From Sympetrum striolatum (Eukaryota; Arthropoda; Insecta; Odonata; Libellulidae): a stretch of 64,000 nt of DNA. The notes under the pieces were generated by a model. The model searched no databases. It worked only from the letters and a program-made list of their open reading frames with translations, and was not told where the DNA came from. Made by a program: the position numbers and the translations under genes. Positions within the stretch are counted from its first letter, which is position 1, and each line of letters starts with the position of its first letter. The stretch is taken from positions 75,148,841 through 75,212,840 of the forward strand of contig OX388349.1 in the NCBI GenBank assembly GCA_947579665.1, given 5' to 3'. This document shows positions 57,901 through 64,000 of this stretch, piece after piece.

Positions 57901-60900
57901 GCAGTTCGCGGGAGGGGATAAAACACTTGAAGATACACTCTCGATTACAAGGAAAGTTGACCACTTCCCGTTCCCTTCTGTTGTTATACAAAAAAATTTT
58001 GCATTTTTAAAGTATAGGCCAGAAATAGATTATTTTGATGATCTTTGATAACAGATTTTAGAAGAATATTCAGCCGAATAATTGATTTTAATATTGTTAT
58101 ATTGTTAATTCAACTATTCAGTAAAGTTGAAATATATCAAATAGAAATGTTCGCAGAGATATTTCGATTACGCGATTGACCATAGGACTGCTCGCTTTTA
58201 CAACGCTTAAGTTACGGTTATCTTCCAAAGGGAAGTCTTTTCCCCTTTAAAATTAATTAAACTCGTGCACTTTTAGCCCCATTTAGGCGCAGTAACCAGC
58301 GGTACTTTTCCCTGATTAAGATAAAATTTCCATCGGCAAAATGAGTCGGAATTATTTCAAATGTCATCTGAATTTAAGCAACGAAAACATCTCTCGCAAA
58401 CCGAGAGAAAAAAATATTGTCTTGTTTTAGCGATGTAGCTTTCGACTTGTTGGGTCAGCCTGGTCCAGAGTGACGTTTTCGGACTTATTTTTCGTATCCT
58501 GACCATGCGATTCGGTGACAACATCACCAGAATTGAATTGTGATAGAAATTGATGAAAATTCGCCGCGGGCAGCGAAACCAGGAGACAATCAATTTTTGC
58601 AGAGATCAACTTCATAAAAAAATCAACATCTAGCTGCTCAATTTTAACGTTATCAATAAAGCTTGTTGTCACTAATGACGAGCAATGGACAAAAGCAAAA
58701 TGGCGTCGAAAACGATGTGAAGAGCTTGTTGAATACATTATAGTAAAAATAAGTATCACGAAGATGACGATGAAGATTCGAAAAAGAAAGACTAATGCAA
58801 CCGCAGATTAGGGTTGACGTCGTCAGAGTTTCCTTTAGGTGCCATCTGAATGAAATGGCGGGAGAATTATTCCAGCTCACGCATTAAATACGCATTTCTA
58901 ATAAAAGTAACGGAAAGAAAAAAATACTCCATTCTAATATCCTCCACTTCTTTCTAATAATACGATTGGCGCTAAAATAGCCCATTGTTACAAACAAAAA
59001 GTTACTTTTTAATATCTCTTTCGCGAGTGTTTACGCGCTTGAGTTTGTTGAGACTTTTCATTATTAGATAATGCAACATTGCAGCACGTCAATAATGCTC
59101 GGCTTTATTTTAATTTGAAATTTTCCTAGGCGATGTAGAGCTTGATCCCTGTAATGTCGAACGCCTCTCCCGGGTTAAATTTTTCAAAAGACGCATTAAA
59201 TTTAAGCCGACTACCTTGATGGAAACCTACATCCTTTGATTATCAAAAGAAGGACTGGATATGTCTCTACGCTAAATGGCGACGGAATCGCTCATTACAA
59301 AGGAAACAGAGCGGAAAGCGGGAGGGGAAAAAACTGGCAATGCTCTCAAGAAAAATGAACGGACGATTTCAAAGCTGAAGAAAGAATCGGAAGAGAATGC
59401 GATTTGGGTTCTTCATAAAGTGAATAGATCGTTTGAAAACCTCGAAACAATATCGACGAGTAACAGTAATTTTTATATCAACAGTACGTATATTAAATAC
59501 AAAATAACTTTCGTGCTCTATGAAAATGTAATATATTAAAGAAAATATATCGTAGCAAAAAAGGTTATATATGGACAAATTGTTATAAACATATTATTAC
59601 TAAATATAATCTTTTATAAGCGTAAGATTTCAAATTATATTTATTTAAAACTAACAATCAACTTTAATTAATCGTTGATATATCTCTCAGAACTTCTCAA
59701 ATAGCATCTTAGTTTTTGGTCTTTAATATCATTCATCAGTCTGCCAAGTATTTCGGGAACTCATTCCAAGTTTTGACAATCTAATATGAAGTTTCTTTCT
59801 TCAGGAATGTCAGTCCATTTTTCGCAGGGAAACACTTCAGAACGGGCTATTCGGAGCGGGTTTTTACAATTAAACTTCAATTATTTCGGAAAGTAAGAAA
59901 AATATAGTATTCCTACACAGATTAAAACAATGTTTCATCATTAAAAGAGAAAACCCCTGGTGTTTGCATGTAAGTCTTGTTTTTCGGTACAGGCCGCATA
60001 TTGCAAGAATTCCGCATGCAACATAAACAGAAGTATTCACATTTACTCAACAACGTACACAAGAGAAACAAAAATTTCAATTCCAGAACTCGAAGAATGC
60101 AAAACCAGGATATGAACATACTTTTAAGCGCTCCAACTTTTACGCCGTAACACCCCTTCTTCCTTAAGAATTCCAGGACTTCCTCGTTCGAAAAAACGAA
60201 GAGGGAGATGCGAGAGACCTGTTTTGCCTCTTTCTCACGAATATGCTGGAAAATATGCACTGCACGGGTTATTTTGAGACTCCTGAGGCTTCACTTAGAC
60301 TAACATAAAACACAAGTAAGTGTTCTATTGAAACGATATTATATTCAGGAGGATTAGTAATGGAGAACTACAGTAAACCGTCATCATTAAGTTAACTTCT
60401 ATCATTAAAGGAAACAGTTCGGCAAACGTAACAAAGTGAAATGGCGGATCTTAAGAAGGCGATGAAACATTTTGATCTATAATAGGGGAACCTTAGGTTG
60501 CATGTGCACCATTGGAGCTCACACGAAATCATAAGGCTTGAGAATTAGCATAAAGCACCTGAACGGTGTATTGCCTACATTAAAATAGTAGTAGCGGCAA
60601 ATTGTTTGTTGGGTTATTAATTGTTGACTTAATGAGGATTGTCGCGAATAAATGAAACTTTTCTTAGATAGCGGAATTATCGTTTTGGTGTTAAAACGAT
60701 CGGCACTTAGTTCGTTAACATCAAAACTGAACGAAGAGAAACGACTTTAATGGATATCCTAACCAAAGGAGAAAAGATCCGATCTTCACTAAACGAGAAT
60801 GGGTAATAAAATGATTTAAATCAAGCAATTGTTGCGATAATTGACGAAAACGATTTTTACCTTGGATAAGATAAAATATGAAAAAATATTTCGCGTGGAT

Positions 60901-63900
60901 CGTTTTGTAAGTTTCTATTCATACGATTGCGATGGTTTACATTGTTTTAATAAATATATATCAACAGAACCAAAGAAAGAAAATAATAATTTAAATAGTT
61001 ATTCGTGATACGTAATTGTAGTTTGAAACTCTATTCATATTTTGAAAAGAGAATTTAATTTACAAATTAATTGAATGACTTCATGTTTGATTGTCGAACT
61101 AATTTTCCTGAAAATCTCAGTGATGACGTAGAAAAGTAACTTAAACGCGGGAATAGAGGCATCATTTAGTCGTTGTATTTTCCCTCCATTTATAAAACAA
61201 AATGGTGAAATCGACTTTGTTTTTTTTGTTACTCAGGCGAGATTCGGTAGTATTATTAGACACAATTACCATTTCCAAATAAATGCCCATTATACTGACT
61301 AACAGTTCCCATTTCAATAGCGATATAAGACAATATCTGTGAAAGTATATTGGTGATGCTCGAAATGAATAAAAGTTACGTTCTCCGAAAGATAAGTAAA
61401 ATGAAATAATTCATAAACTTATCATTTTATCCATTGTTAGCGGCTATGGCGAATTGATAGATTACCAACGTTAAATATGTTTTGAGATTGCAAAAAAAGG
61501 AATTACCTTCATCCACATGCGAAGTCAAGCTCCAATTATCTGGCAGTTTTGAAAAATCTTTTGAGCATTAAACCTTCGGACCCCAATCCATCCACAGCGT
61601 ACATTTTGTTACGTTTGCGTAATACAGGGAAAGCGTGGTGATTTAATTAATTAAATAAACCTTTTATCTTTTTACACCGACCTGGCAGAAACGATAAAGC
61701 GATGAAATATACGTCAAAGCCCACACAAACGTATCTTTCAAAGATAATCGTAAAATGTAGGCTTCCTGAGGCAGTCCACAGGAAAATTATTCGATACAAA
61801 AGGGAGAATCAAAGCTGAAGGTATGTCTTTACGCAAAAATGAGTCAAATTATAGTTTAAGTATAAATTTTAACATAATTTAAACAACATTTTAAAATTAC
61901 GGAATCATGCGATCAGAAAGTTTTCAACGATTTTTTACTTTATTTCACTGTGATGAACATTGAATATGAAACCCTGCGTTACACTTGTTATTAGTAGTAG
62001 TATTGTTAAAAGTGCTTCGACTTCGCTTCGAGGTCATTTCGCACATTACTTATAAGTTTTACGTGGTTGTTTGAAATAAATTTCCTTAAGTCCCAAAGAA
62101 GAAAAATTGCTACATTACTATCTTTCGTCTATTCCGCCATAGCTTTCAGATATTTAACTAAGATTCGCCACTTGATCATGGCGCTGCTATTTCTCAGTAA
62201 CTATTAAAATGCACTTCTGAGTTTTATTCCCATTAAAATGAGAATGTAAAATTATATCGCACCTTTCTATGAACAGAAAATTCCGGTTCCACTTCATACC
62301 TATCAGTGTGTACTGATAGTATTGCGAGTAAATTAACCTAGGAAACCGGCATAAACAAACTCGGGCGTTAGTTTTCGTCTGTTTGCAGCGAAGGCGAAAG
62401 AAAAACACGGACTGATGGGCTACGGCACCGTAATTAAAGTTGGCAGAAGGGATAAATCCATCCTCCAGCACAAGGGAACAGGGCAAGGAATATTCCCCTC
62501 ATTTCCTTGGTACCTCAATGCTGGAAATTTCGCATTGATCTTACGAAACCCACCCGTCGTAGTTTATCGAAGATGATGAAATAGAATATATTAATTCCGT
62601 AAATGCAAGCATGGGATAGTTATGGTTCGGGTGAGCAATTAAATAAGGAAAATAAGAGAAGACTGCGAGACCTAAAACTATTTTAACAAGGAGACTTTTC
62701 CTCGGCAGTGATGATTGCGAACTCTGACAAAAAATCGAGTAAACTTACCTAACCCAATACAGTCACTGTCGTGCTGTTCTGCCGGAACAACTGTAGCAAA
62801 AGCCTTGTTCTCATAATCAGATAAGCATTACTTATAAAGCTACAGAAGAAAGCGCGGATTCTTTCACGGCATAGGGCAGTAAATCTCCTCAAATGCAAGG
62901 ATCGGAGCCTCAAAGTAAAACTAGCTACAGATGATATAAATTTTAATGTTTTTATCCTTTAGTAAATGTAGCCCTTCATAGAAAATTGAATCTACGATCA
63001 CCATAACCTTGGTTGTCTCTCTCTCAGCCGTATGGCTGTCTTTTAATATTCTTTCAACTTACAAGATTTTTAAAGAAATTAAAGGAAAAATTTTCCATAA
63101 TGCGCATTTGTAGATAGAAGTCCAGATAACATACATACATTACAAATAGTGAGACTTAATTCACAGCTTCAGGTCGAAAATCGTTCGAAATACAAAAAAA
63201 AGCATTTCTTAAAAGGTCTGAAGTAGATAAAAAAAAGCTTGGTAGATCACAACTGAAGAAGACTTTTACTATTCGCATTAAGTTGTGACTATCCTCCGTT
63301 GAAAGTTGTGCTTTCCGACATTTAGCAAATAACAAAGTTATCAACGCGACTCAAAATCCCTTTCAAATCACGCACTTCTGGACTTTCTTTCCCAAACAAC
63401 ATACCGATTGAGTTGATCGACGTAGACGGCAATAATTAGGCGATTGTTTCGACCGGAAGGCGCAAGTTGTCACAGCCCGCCACTGACCTAGACGCAGTGG
63501 CGCGCGATTGCCCAATCTTCGACTCACTTTTTTACACGTGAACGTCGAAAGCGATCGAAATGCATGAAGAAGGAATAATTATCCGTAACAATGCATGTCG
63601 TTTTTGAAGAGGCTGGGCACAGGACAGGCATTGGGTGAGGTGAAAACATGTTTTGAATTCGATACAATACACGTTAAGGTTAACCTATCTGGGCGTTGAT
63701 TCGAAACATTCAAGTCGTTGCCACCGATAACTTCTCTCAAGTTTGTTTCTAGTTTAAGTGAGGCATTATTAATGAATTCGGTGAGTATGCAAACGCCTTC
63801 CGTACCGGAGAATGCGCTATAACTAAAAGAACGGCCTCTGTTCAAGAATAAACTAGCGTCAACAATTTTGTTGTCGAATTAGGTGACATTATTGACTACT

Positions 63901-64000
63901 CAATCGCTTGAGTCACGACCCAAACACTTCTTACAGTAACTGACGAAGTCGTGGATCATTCTTGTAGGGAAGGATAGTCTCACTACTATAAAATCCATCT
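54956..64000. other. CpG-rich stretch without recognised genes
   Basis: Nine kilobases with normal to high CG content and no exon I can support. TMTC3 N-terminal exons were sought on the minus strand (catalytic FDD loop, HPIHTEAV, LCKEQG motifs) and not found. Frames of 97-112 codons at 55376-55669, 55651-55974, 58427-58759 and 59922-60260 (all minus) have no recognised domain. A piece at 62007-62045 matches the SINE tail at about 17600-17640. Confidence 0.4.

Noticed and set aside
62690..62830. A small TMTC3 exon ending at a CTTAC donor near 62752 (minus strand)
   Set aside because: An acceptor and donor can be drawn, but the encoded residues match no TMTC3 region and two of three frames stop. 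An untranslated 5' exon is possible but unsupported.
63579..63845. 88-codon minus frame as a LINE endonuclease piece
   Set aside because: A faint impression only; no catalytic motif of the endonuclease family is visible.

Overview
This is an animal nuclear window, most likely from an insect. It is AT-rich, has long introns with GT-AG boundaries, and is crowded with LINE, SINE, hAT, mariner and piggyBac-type repeats. I see no bacterial operons, rRNA genes, canonical tRNA genes or CRISPR arrays. The species cannot be named from this sequence.

Only one cellular gene is convincing. It is the 3' two thirds of a TMTC3-type protein (transmembrane and TPR repeat-containing O-mannosyltransferase) on the minus strand. 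Eight exons run from 45407 down to the stop codon at 26429, and every splice phase is consistent. They encode 613 residues: the end of the membrane part with the DUF1736 region, about ten TPR repeats and a short acidic tail. The N-terminal exons with the catalytic luminal loop were not found. They probably lie beyond 64000, across an intron of more than 18 kb.

Layout: 1-17.4 kb is CpG-rich and repeat-dense. It holds a LINE reverse transcriptase (RT) fragment, a hAT-type end, a hairpin-ended repeat, tandem copies of an unusual element built from about 170-bp units that each carry a Pol III B-box-like motif, and a GC-rich island. From 17.6 to 26.4 kb lie SINE, LINE and mariner remnants. From 26.4 to 45.4 kb lies the TMTC3 gene body. 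Its introns contain a 2.9-kb hAT element with a broken transposase, a hAT MITE with an internal minisatellite, a LINE fragment and two piggyBac-type MITEs. From 45.5 to 54 kb come a nine-unit B-box array, a 0.9-kb inverted-repeat MITE, a fossil RT, a pair of opposed SINEs and a fifth B-box array. From 55 to 64 kb the sequence is CpG-rich and I recognise almost nothing in it.

Two large-scale signals stand out. First, a strongly CpG-depleted domain (about 18.65-49.98 kb) surrounds the TMTC3 exons with fairly sharp edges, which suggests heritable gene-body methylation. Second, five copies of the B-box array family share terminal hairpins, a tetranucleotide block in most copies, and two reproducible unit-spacing patterns. 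They show no obvious terminal inverted repeats or target-site duplications, an architecture like non-autonomous rolling-circle (Helentron/DINE-like) elements. This family is my best candidate for something undescribed. Its assignment is inference.
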